Of a stretch of DNA of 56,801 bases, positions 32,414-40,294 are shown piece by piece. A model generated the notes under the pieces. It was given only the letters and a program-made list of their open reading frames with translations. It was not told the DNA's origin and made no database searches. The position numbers were made by a program, and so were the translations under genes. The DNA is from JAFGNW01 sp964618515 (GTDB lineage Bacteria; Zixibacteria; MSB-5A5; GN15; FEB-12), in NCBI GenBank assembly GCA_964618515.1, contig CAZUAS010000005.1, positions 1 through 56,801 on the forward strand, written 5' to 3'. Numbering within the stretch: the stretch's first letter is position 1; each line of letters begins with the position of its first letter.

Positions 32414-33262
32414 ATGCTTTTCGGAGCACACCAGTCGATTGCCGGCGGTGTTTATAATGCTGTTTATCGGGGACAACAGGCCACCTGCGACACCATTCAG
32501 ATGTTCAATAAGGCCAATAACCAGTGGCGTGCCAAGAAATTTGCCGATAATGAAATCGAGAGATATTTTAAGGCTATCGCGGAAACCCGGGTGACGGTGG
32601 CCTGTTCGCACACCAGCTATCTTATTAATATTGCCTCTCCGGAAACTAAACTCAATGAAAAATCATACCGGTCCCTTAAAGAAGAAATGGAGCGCTGCCG
32701 GATTCTCCATATTCCCAACTTGGTTATGCATCCGGGTGCCCATGTCGGGGCTGGTGAAAAAGCCGGTCTGGATAAAATAATTGAAAACTTGAATCGACTT
32801 TTCGATGAATTACCCAACCACCCGGTAGTGCTGTGTCTTGAAACCACCTCCGGCCAGGGAAGTAACCTGGGTTATAAATTTGAACAGCTGGCTGCCATTA
32901 TTGACAAGGTTGAAGATAAAGCTCGGGTGGGTGTATGCCTGGATACCTGTCATATTTTTTCCGCCGGATATCCGTTGCAGAAAAAAGAGGCATATAAGCA
33001 AACCATGAAGGCATTTGACGCCATTATTGGTTTTAATAAACTGAAAGTAATTCATGTCAATGATTCTTTAAAGGAACTCGCTTCCCGGCGCGACCGGCAT
33101 GAACATATCGGTCAGGGGCAAATCGGCCTGGAGGGTTTTCGTCATCTGGTCAACGACCGCCGTTTGAAAAAAATCCCCATGATTCTGGAAACTCCCAAGG
33201 GAGAAGACCTGCGGGAAGACATTGAAAATTTAAAGGTTCTGCGTTCGCTGGTGGTAAAGTGA
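32414..33262 (+). CDS. nfo: Endonuclease IV (AP endonuclease)
   Basis: Nfo cuts DNA at abasic sites in base-excision repair. The 282-residue TIM barrel keeps all nine zinc ligands in the family order: H66, H106, E143, D177, H180, H214, D227, H229 and E259, spaced as in the E. coli enzyme. The start MLFGAHQSIAGG is the usual N-terminus, and the ATG follows GAGGT. The gene is not tightly linked to its neighbours; the next, a YchF-like GTPase, starts 77 bases later. Confidence 0.97.
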   Translation: MLFGAHQSIAGGVYNAVYRGQQATCDTIQMFNKANNQWRAKKFADNEIERYFKAIAETRVTVACSHTSYLINIASPETKLNEKSYRSLKEEMERCRILHIPNLVMHPGAHVGAGEKAGLDKIIENLNRLFDELPNHPVVLCLETTSGQGSNLGYKFEQLAAIIDKVEDKARVGVCLDTCHIFSAGYPLQKKEAYKQTMKAFDAIIGFNKLKVIHVNDSLKELASRRDRHEHIGQGQIGLEGFRHLVNDRRLKKIPMILETPKGEDLREDIENLKVLRSLVVK

Positions 33263-33339
33263 AAGGAATTCAGATAATAAACGCCCGGGTCTTCACTTTT
33301 ACTTGCATCTACCTTCGTTCTGGTTTACTTTAATGGCCT

Positions 33340-34392
33340 ATGAAACTGGGAATTATCGGTAAACCGCAATGCGGAAAAACCACGATTTTTAATGCCGCCT
33401 CGCAACAACAGGAGGCTGTAGGTGATTTCAGCCAGAGCCTGCACCGGGCCATAATTAAAGTACCCGATAAAAGGGTGGAGAAAATTGCCGAGATAACCAA
33501 ACCGGATAAAATTTCTTTTGCCGAGATTGAATTCCTGGATGCTCCCGGTTTTACCGGGAAAGGCCGGGAAGCCGGTGGAAGTGAAATAAATCCGGAAATC
33601 CGCCTTATGGATGCTTTGATTCTGGTGATGGACTACTTTTCCGAACAGGCTGACCCCGAACATGATATAAGAAACCTGATTGACGAGATGATTCTTTCCG
33701 ACCAGGTTTTGGTCGAAAATAACATCGAGAAAAAAACCCGTAAAATCAAATTAAGCGGCGACAAAACCGGAGCCCATGAGCTGGAACTTTTAAACCGCTG
33801 TCGGGCGCATCTTGAACAGGAAAAGCCGCTGATAGAACTGGCGTTTACTGAGGATGACGACAAACTGTTGCGCGGATACATGTTTTTAACCCGTAAACCG
33901 TTTCTCATCGTGCTGAATATTTCCGAAGATAAATTACCTGAGGCGGCCCGGATTCAAAAAGATTTCAGTCATTTTATCGTACCCGGCAGACAGGAATTAA
34001 TGGTTATATGCGGAAAGATTCAGATGGAACTGGTGGGGTTGGAAGATTCCGAGAAGCAAATTTTTCTCAAGGAACTGGGTATTTCCGGGCTGGCCGTTGA
34101 CCGATTTATACAAAAATCTTATGAACTTCTGGGATTGATTTCTTTTTTGACGACTGGGCCGCCCGAGGCTCGTGCCTGGACCATAAAAAAGGGCACCAGT
34201 GCCCTTAAAGCGGCGGGGGTGATTCATTCCGACATCGAGCGGGGTTTCATCCGGGCCGAGGTCATCCGCTACGAGGATTTCATCGAATTAAAAACCCCAG
34301 CGGCCATAAAAGCCGCAGGTAAGATGAGACTTGAGGGTAAGGATTATATTGTTCAGGATGGTGATGTTATTTTATTCCGGTTTAATGTTTAG
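33340..34392 (+). CDS. YchF-like GTPase with C-terminal TGS/DUF933 domain
   Basis: A 350-residue OBG-family NTPase. The P-loop is GKPQCGKT (residues 7-14) and G3 is LDAPG (66-70). The C-terminal domain (about 265-350), with TTGPPEARAWTIKKGTSA, IHSDIERGFIRAEVI and YIVQDGDVILFRFNV, is the DUF933/TGS part of YchF. YchF binds ATP or GTP and interacts with the ribosome. The N-terminal half is diverged: typical YchF reads GLPNVGKST and NFCTIEPN, and neither is kept. It is therefore probably a separate YchF subfamily and may not replace the universal one. Confidence 0.85.
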   Translation: MKLGIIGKPQCGKTTIFNAASQQQEAVGDFSQSLHRAIIKVPDKRVEKIAEITKPDKISFAEIEFLDAPGFTGKGREAGGSEINPEIRLMDALILVMDYFSEQADPEHDIRNLIDEMILSDQVLVENNIEKKTRKIKLSGDKTGAHELELLNRCRAHLEQEKPLIELAFTEDDDKLLRGYMFLTRKPFLIVLNISEDKLPEAARIQKDFSHFIVPGRQELMVICGKIQMELVGLEDSEKQIFLKELGISGLAVDRFIQKSYELLGLISFLTTGPPEARAWTIKKGTSALKAAGVIHSDIERGFIRAEVIRYEDFIELKTPAAIKAAGKMRLEGKDYIVQDGDVILFRFNV

Positions 34393-34510
34393 GAAAACGG
34401 AACCGCCACGGGGTCTTCCTGTTTAAAATAATGAGGTGTTCAATTTTTGCTCATTTCGGCCGATAAAGTAATAGCCGAAGTCGGTTAAGGTAAAATGGGT
34501 ATAAGGGATT

Positions 34511-36913
34511 ATGGAAGATATCAAAACGGAAATTGAAGAAAAAGAAAAACAGAGTGAGATACAAATTTTACCGGTGTTGCCGTTGAAAGGGACGATTGTC
34601 TATCCTTTTCTGGTAGTACCGTTAATGATTCAGCAGTCGGAGCAGGCACGCCTGGTTGATGACGCCCTGATGCGGGGGTCGCGCATAGGCCTTTTTCTGC
34701 AGAAAGACGCCAAGATTGAAAACCCGGGTCCGGATGACCTCTATCAGGTTGGTACCTCGGGCAGCATTCTGAAAATGTTGCGTTTTCCCGACGGTACGGT
34801 ACGGTTTCTAATTCAGGGACTAAGTCGTATTCGAATCCGCCGGTTTATTAGCGGCAGTCCGCATCTTCAAGCGGAGGTGGAACTTTTGGAGGAGGTCACC
34901 ACCAACACCATCAAAATGGAAGCGCTTCAGCGTAATATCAACGAACAGATAAAACGTCTGATGGAACTGGCGCCGTATCTTAACGAGGAGTTTTACGTAA
35001 CCGCTATAAACCAGGATACTTCCTCTAAGCTTGTCGATTTTGTAGCTTCTAATCTGAATGTCTCCCTCCAGCAAAAACAACAGATTCTGGAGGAAGTCAA
35101 TATTTTTAAGCGGATGCAGATGCTCTACCAGTTTATCAACAAAGAGGTAGAGGTTCTGGAACTGTCGCAAAAGATACAGGCTCAGGCAGCCAACGAACTG
35201 GGCAAATCGCAACGTGACTATATCCTTCGCGAACAGCTTAAGGCTATCAAACGGGAGCTGGGCGACCTGGATGAGAAAGGCGATGCGGCTGAATTCGAGA
35301 AGAAAATCAAGGAAGCTAAAATGCCCGATTATGCCGAGCAGGCGGCTTACAAGGAACTGGACCGGTTGACGAGTATGAATCCCTCGTCGGCGGAATACAC
35401 GGTTTCCAGAACCTACCTGGACTGGCTGGTAGCCCTGCCCTGGAGTAATGCCACCGAGGACATCCTGGATTTGAAAAAAGCCAAGAAAGTACTTGATGAG
35501 GACCATTACGATTTAACGAAGGTCAAGGACCGCATCCTGGAGCATCTGGCGGTTCGCAAGCTCAAGAAAGATATAAAAGGACCCATTCTCTGTTTCGTGG
35601 GACCTCCCGGGGTGGGCAAAACCTCGCTGGGACGTTCCATTGCTCGTGCCATGGGGCGGGAGTTTGCCCGTATTTCCCTCGGCGGAATGCATGACGAAGC
35701 CGAGATACGCGGCCATCGCCGCACTTATATCGGTTCCATTCCGGGTCGGATTATCCAGAATATCAAACGCTGCGGTTATAACAATCCGGTAATAATGCTC
35801 GATGAAGTCGATAAAATCGGTTCTGATTTCAGAGGTGACCCGGCTTCGGCTCTTTTGGAAGTACTGGACCCCGAGCAGAACGATTCCTTTACCGACCATT
35901 ATCTGGACCTGCCTTTTGACCTGTCGCGGGTGATGTTTATCACCACGGCCAACTGGATGGAGCCGATTCCTCATGTCCTTCGCGACCGGATGGAAGTGAT
36001 CGAACTTCCTGGTTATACCGATATCGAAAAGCTTTTTATCGCCAAGAGGCATCTTATTCCCAAGCAACTGGCCAATCATGGTCTGAGCGATGAAACCCTG
36101 GTGTTTCAGGACAGTGCCATTAAAATGCTGATTGACGGTTATACTCGCGAAGCCGGTTTGCGTAATTTGGAAAGAGAAATTGCTTCGGTTTCCCGGAAAA
36201 TCGCCCGACAGGTGGCTTCGGGCAGTAAAAAGAGGACAATTCTCAAGGATAAGGATATTTCAAAACTGCTTGGTCCTGTTAAATTCTCCCGGGAAGTCCT
36301 GTCCCGCCAGGGACGGGTGGGGGTTGTCCCCGGCCTGGCTTATACTTCGGTAGGAGGGGAAGTGATTTTTGTTGAAGCCACTTCGATGCCCGGCAAGAAA
36401 AATTTGATGTTGACCGGTCACCTCGGCGATGTCATGAAAGAATCGGCCCAGGCGGCGCTGTCGTTCATCCGTTCCAACTGTACCGAGTTCAATCTCAATC
36501 CGGACCTTTTTGAAAATCAGGAAATTCATATTCATGTTCCCTCGGGCGCCACACCCAAAGACGGTCCCTCGGCGGGGATAACCATTGCCGTGGCGCTGGC
36601 TTCACTGCTTACTCAGAGGCCGGTCAAGTCCTGTCTGGCCATGACCGGTGAAATTACCCTTCGCGGGGAGCTTCTGCCAATCGGCGGTCTCAAGGAAAAA
36701 CTCCTGGCTTCGGTCAGGCTGGGGGTGAAAATGGTCATCCTGCCCGAAGACAACCGCAAAGATTTAAGCGATATCCCAAGTGAAATAAAAAAGAAATTGA
36801 AAATTAAATTCTTTTCCGATGCCCTGCAAGCTGTTAAATTTGCTCTGGATGTTTCCCCCGGGGATAAATCCCGGAAAGGAAAAACCGACCAGAAACTCAA
36901 GACGGATACTTAA
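34511..36913 (+). CDS. lon: ATP-dependent protease Lon
   Basis: Lon degrades misfolded and short-lived regulatory proteins. The 800-residue chain has the N-terminal LAN domain (ILPVLPLKGTIVYPFLVVPL), the AAA+ module with Walker A GPPGVGKT (364-371) and Walker B IMLDEVDKIG, and the protease domain with the dyad S687 (DGPSAG) and K730 (GGLKEK), spaced as in E. coli Lon. A Lys-rich tail (GDKSRKGKTDQK) ends the protein. No heat-shock promoter could be recognised in the 118 bases upstream. Confidence 0.98.
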   Translation: MEDIKTEIEEKEKQSEIQILPVLPLKGTIVYPFLVVPLMIQQSEQARLVDDALMRGSRIGLFLQKDAKIENPGPDDLYQVGTSGSILKMLRFPDGTVRFLIQGLSRIRIRRFISGSPHLQAEVELLEEVTTNTIKMEALQRNINEQIKRLMELAPYLNEEFYVTAINQDTSSKLVDFVASNLNVSLQQKQQILEEVNIFKRMQMLYQFINKEVEVLELSQKIQAQAANELGKSQRDYILREQLKAIKRELGDLDEKGDAAEFEKKIKEAKMPDYAEQAAYKELDRLTSMNPSSAEYTVSRTYLDWLVALPWSNATEDILDLKKAKKVLDEDHYDLTKVKDRILEHLAVRKLKKDIKGPILCFVGPPGVGKTSLGRSIARAMGREFARISLGGMHDEAEIRGHRRTYIGSIPGRIIQNIKRCGYNNPVIMLDEVDKIGSDFRGDPASALLEVLDPEQNDSFTDHYLDLPFDLSRVMFITTANWMEPIPHVLRDRMEVIELPGYTDIEKLFIAKRHLIPKQLANHGLSDETLVFQDSAIKMLIDGYTREAGLRNLEREIASVSRKIARQVASGSKKRTILKDKDISKLLGPVKFSREVLSRQGRVGVVPGLAYTSVGGEVIFVEATSMPGKKNLMLTGHLGDVMKESAQAALSFIRSNCTEFNLNPDLFENQEIHIHVPSGATPKDGPSAGITIAVALASLLTQRPVKSCLAMTGEITLRGELLPIGGLKEKLLASVRLGVKMVILPEDNRKDLSDIPSEIKKKLKIKFFSDALQAVKFALDVSPGDKSRKGKTDQKLKTDT

Positions 36914-36943
36914 GAAAAGGTTTCATAAATCAGGATTTTTATT

Positions 36944-38488
36944 ATGAAACTGGTCACGTCGGCTCAGATGCGTGCAGTGGACCACGAAACTATCGTCAAT
37001 CAAGGCATACCCGGACCCGAGCTGATGGAAAATGCCGGAAAAGGCACCGCCCAGGGCATTCTCAAATTGCTTGACGATAATCTCGAAGAAACGACCGTAG
37101 TTATCTTTTGCGGCAAGGGGAATAACGGCGGCGATGGTTTTGTCGCGGGCCGTTATCTTCACCAGGAGGGGGTCAACGTTGTTATTTTCTACCTTGGGAC
37201 ACCGGAGAATTTATCTCCCGACGCAAAACTAAATTTCGAAAGCGCCCAAAAGTGCGGTCTGGATATGTTCGAGGTGAAAACAATAGCGGACCTTCCTGAA
37301 AATCTCGATTGCGATATCATCGTTGACGCTCTGTTCGGTACCGGTTTTGAAGGTGCTCCGCGAGGGCTGGCGGGGGAAATAATCGAATATATCAACCGGC
37401 AGGAGGCGACTATTGTGGCCGTGGATATACCCTCCGGTCTTAACGCCGACAACGGCCGGTATGAAGGCGCGGTAATCGAGGCTGACTTTACTTTTACGAT
37501 GGCTCTTCCCAAATACGGTTTGTACCTTTCACCCGGCAGGGAGCTGTCCGGGGTTGTCGAAATTGTACCCATCGGGGTGCCGGATATGGTTGTGGAAAAA
37601 TTTAATCTGGTGAATGAACTGATAACTCCCGATGATGTCGTCGAATTGCTACCGGAACGCAAGCCTGATGGACACAAGGGTGATTTCGGCAAGCTCTTTA
37701 TTTTGGCCGGTTCTACCGGTTTGACCGGGGCGGCGGCGATGGCCGGGGAGAGTGCGGTACGAAGCGGTGCGGGGCTGGTTAAAGTCGGGTGCCCTAAAAC
37801 CATCCAGCCGGTCTTAGCGATAAAACTAACCGAGGTGATGACCGTTCCATTGCCCGATGTCGCCAAAAAAGGAGCCCTGGCTCTTCGGGGACTGGGAGAA
37901 ATTCGCCAATATATTGAAGAACATGACGCCATAATAATCGGTCCGGGTCTTGGTCGTCACCATGAAACCTTCGAGCTGGTGCGCCGGATTTTAAGCCGAC
38001 TGGAGACACCGGCGATAATCGATGCTGACGGTTTGAATGCCTTGGCCGGACATTTGGAGTTAATAAAAAACTGCCCGGCGCCGCTGGTGTTGACGCCTCA
38101 TCCGGGTGAATTTAAAAATCTGACGGGAGAGGCGGTGCCCGATGACTATCTTGAAAAAGCCGACCTGGTCAGAAAATACAGCGCTTTATGGGGTGTGGTC
38201 ATTGTCCTCAAAGGCAGTCCTACGCTGGTGGCGGCGCCTGATAATTTATGTTATTTTAACCAGACCGGCAATTCCGGTATGGCAACCGGCGGGTCAGGGG
38301 ATGTTCTCTCGGGGATAATTGGTTCTTTTCTGGCCCAGGGAATGAAAACCCGGGAAGCCTCTCTGGCCGGTGTTTTTATCCATGGACTGGCCGGGGATCT
38401 GGCCGCAGAGGCTCTGACGGAACGGGCTATGAAAGCCGGGGATATTATTGACTATCTTCCCCGGGTCTTTCAGATGCTTGGTGAATAA
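36944..38488 (+). CDS. nnr: Bifunctional NAD(P)H-hydrate epimerase/dehydratase
   Basis: Nnr repairs hydrated NADH and NADPH: the N-terminal YjeF domain (about 1-215, FCGKGNNGGDGFVAGRYL) interconverts the R and S hydrates, and the C-terminal ribokinase-like domain (about 225-514) dehydrates the S form with ADP. The C-terminal part has GSTGLTGAAAMAGESAVRSG, LTPHPGEF and NSGMATGGSGDVLSG, the nucleotide site with its catalytic Asp. The 514-residue length is normal. It begins 30 bases after lon and is probably read through from it. Confidence 0.95.
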   Translation: MKLVTSAQMRAVDHETIVNQGIPGPELMENAGKGTAQGILKLLDDNLEETTVVIFCGKGNNGGDGFVAGRYLHQEGVNVVIFYLGTPENLSPDAKLNFESAQKCGLDMFEVKTIADLPENLDCDIIVDALFGTGFEGAPRGLAGEIIEYINRQEATIVAVDIPSGLNADNGRYEGAVIEADFTFTMALPKYGLYLSPGRELSGVVEIVPIGVPDMVVEKFNLVNELITPDDVVELLPERKPDGHKGDFGKLFILAGSTGLTGAAAMAGESAVRSGAGLVKVGCPKTIQPVLAIKLTEVMTVPLPDVAKKGALALRGLGEIRQYIEEHDAIIIGPGLGRHHETFELVRRILSRLETPAIIDADGLNALAGHLELIKNCPAPLVLTPHPGEFKNLTGEAVPDDYLEKADLVRKYSALWGVVIVLKGSPTLVAAPDNLCYFNQTGNSGMATGGSGDVLSGIIGSFLAQGMKTREASLAGVFIHGLAGDLAAEALTERAMKAGDIIDYLPRVFQMLGE

Positions 38489-38497
38489 GGATTTATC

Positions 38498-38527
38498 TTG
38501 ATTTAAAGGTTTAAATTTTTTTATAAT
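38498..38527 (+). promoter_or_regulatory. Putative promoter of the zinc-ribbon gene
   Basis: TTGATT (38498-38503) and a perfect TATAAT (38522-38527) with an 18-base spacer. It would give a 5' untranslated leader of about 135 bases before 38670, which is long for a small gene. Confidence 0.5.
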
Positions 38528-38669
38528 AGGCAGTTTAGTTAAAGGGGCATAACCCGACTTCGAAATAAAATCCGGAGGTTGGTTCTTACTGGTTTAGACC
38601 GTTTAAAAACTTGAACGAATAAAAGCATAACAATATTAAATTAAAGGATTTCTTTGCGGAGTAAAGGCA

Positions 38670-38924
38670 ATGTCGAAAAACATATCTTTAAAGGTCTGTC
38701 CTCGTTGCGGGAGTCGCAATTTACAGGTTGAAGAGGAGGAAGGTAAGGACCGTCTGGTGGTAATATGCGAGGATTGCGATGAAGTTTTTGAACTCCATAA
38801 CAAGAGTTTCAAAGAGCCTCGCCCCCCGAAGATGAGAGAGAAATTTAAAGATGATTATGACCGGAAAGACCATGGTTTTTCCAAGAAAAACAAATTTAAA
38901 AATCGTAGTGATAAATCCTGGTAG
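38670..38924 (+). CDS. Small zinc-ribbon protein
   Basis: An 84-residue soluble protein. The first half is a zinc ribbon, CPRCGS at about 9-14 and CEDC at about 33-36, in a beta-rich context (VVICEDCDEVFELHN). The second half is strongly basic and charged, with no predicted fold (FKDDYDRKDHGFSKKNKFKN). Such ribbon plus basic-tail proteins often bind RNA or the ribosome, but that is inference. A long leader separates it from its likely promoter. Confidence 0.7.
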   Translation: MSKNISLKVCPRCGSRNLQVEEEEGKDRLVVICEDCDEVFELHNKSFKEPRPPKMREKFKDDYDRKDHGFSKKNKFKNRSDKSW

Positions 38925-39144
38925 TTTTTAAACATAACCGAAATCGAGTATATCTTCCACGAGCGGTCAGGCCGGCTGTAACCCGCTTGCCATGCTGGCA
39001 ATTAATATATTGCTTATCATAAGTACAATTTCCTTTTGAACCGCTAAGGGGTAAGACTTATCCCATGCGAATAACTATTAATCTTTTTCGTGAGTTGACT
39101 GTCCCAGTTATATGAATCGAAAAAATTTTCTGACGAGGTGAATT

Positions 39145-39996
39145 GTGAAGTTTCTGGATGTTTTAAAGAACCTGACACCGGCTGTCTTTATGTTTTTGCT
39201 GGTTTTTATTTCCTCCGCTCACGGCAAGGAGCAAGATATTGACAGTTACTGGGGAGGGGGGTTGATTGTGACGGACGGTCAGTTTAACGACTGGATTGAT
39301 GTCCCGGTAACTTTTTTCAAAGATGAGAAAGTTTCCGTGGGCGTGGCCAATGATTCGGTCCATTTATATATTCTTTTTCGTTTTACCGACCGACAATGGG
39401 CACGCTTGATACGAATGGGGGGGCTGTCGGTCTGGGTGGATAATCAGGCGAAGAAGAAAAAAGATTTCGGTCTTAAATTCAGCGGCGGACCGAAAGCCGA
39501 TTCGGCCCAGATGGCGCCGAGGAAAAATATGCCCGAAAGTCAGCGGTTACCTGACGACCGCCGGGGTGAGATGCCCGAGAACCAGTTGCTTGTTATCGAC
39601 AAGGCCCGGATGGTGGAAAAAATAATTCCCATGGACGGTTCCGAGGGACCGCAGGTTTCCTGCGGTATAACGCAGGACTTTTATACTTACGAATTCAAAA
39701 TTCCCCTGAAGAAAAGCGAATTGAACTATTACGGCGCCGGGGTCGCTGCGGGGGATAAAATAAGCATCGGTTTGATATGGGGGGAAATGGAACAGTTCAA
39801 AGGACGTCGTGGGGAAGGCAGAGGGCCTATGTCCGGGGGGATAGGCGGCGGTCCGATGAGCGGTGGTCCTCCACCCGGAGGCATGCCTGGCGGCGGCCCT
39901 GGCGGAGGGCGCATGCAAATGCCGGAAAAACAGGAAATATGGCTGAAAACAAAATTAAGCTCGTCATCGTCGGCTCAAACGGCCCCGAATCCCTGA
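39145..39996 (+). CDS. Exported protein with sugar-binding-like domain and Gly/Pro/Met-rich tail
   Basis: A 283-residue exported protein starting at GTG 39145, with GAGG upstream. A signal peptide (AVFMFLLVFISSAHG) precedes a beta-rich domain (LIVTDGQFNDWIDVPVTFF, VGVANDSVHLYILFRFTDRQ, SVWVDNQAKKKKDFGLKFSG) that resembles the CBM9/DOMON-like domains of secreted enzymes. From about residue 225 to 265 there is a low-complexity tail of Gly, Pro, Met and Ser with PMSGG repeated. No catalytic motif. It is transcribed alone; the flanking 220 and 298 bases hold only hairpins and repeats. Confidence 0.72.
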   Translation: MKFLDVLKNLTPAVFMFLLVFISSAHGKEQDIDSYWGGGLIVTDGQFNDWIDVPVTFFKDEKVSVGVANDSVHLYILFRFTDRQWARLIRMGGLSVWVDNQAKKKKDFGLKFSGGPKADSAQMAPRKNMPESQRLPDDRRGEMPENQLLVIDKARMVEKIIPMDGSEGPQVSCGITQDFYTYEFKIPLKKSELNYYGAGVAAGDKISIGLIWGEMEQFKGRRGEGRGPMSGGIGGGPMSGGPPPGGMPGGGPGGGRMQMPEKQEIWLKTKLSSSSSAQTAPNP

Positions 39997-40012
39997 CCGA
40001 CCTTGTTGGTAG

Positions 40013-40042
40013 CCCCAAGCTGTGGGGTACTCTAACCGGATT
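40013..40042 (+). repeat. Hairpin-plus-tail repeat, copy A
   Basis: CCCCA...TGGGG hairpin followed by a tail. Bases 40017-40042 match 40217-40242 at 24 of 26 positions (AAGCTGTGGG-TAC-CTAACCGGATT). It lies 16 bases after the stop of the 39145 gene. Confidence 0.75.
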
Positions 40043-40097
40043 GGGGTCAAAGGGAGGATTTAGTAATTGAGGGTGACTTTGGAGAATAAGAAAAATT

Positions 40098-40130
40098 GTC
40101 AGGAGCACGGGGTTCCTGACCTGCTTTTAC
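40098..40130 (+). terminator. Possible terminator of the 39145 gene
   Basis: Stem GTCAGGA (40098-40104) with TCCTGAC (40114-40120), followed by CTGCTTTTA. The T run is short, so it is only moderately convincing. Confidence 0.4.
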
Positions 40131-40208
40131 TATTATCAAGGGAAAAGTGATGTTCCGTTAATAGTTGATAGAGTTGAATTATAAAGATAAGGTTTATATA
40201 TATAAGAT

Positions 40209-40242
40209 CCCACAGCAAGCTGTGGGCTACCCTAACCGGATT
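40209..40242 (+). repeat. Hairpin-plus-tail repeat, copy B
   Basis: A perfect 8-bp palindrome CCCACAGC/GCTGTGGG (40209-40226) followed by the same tail as copy A. The two copies lie 200 bases apart in direct orientation in a non-coding stretch before the secA end. Confidence 0.75.
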
Positions 40243-40294
40243 ATTTTATGTCTGCTAACTTAAAAGCGAATTATTACCCAATAGACTTCTCAAT

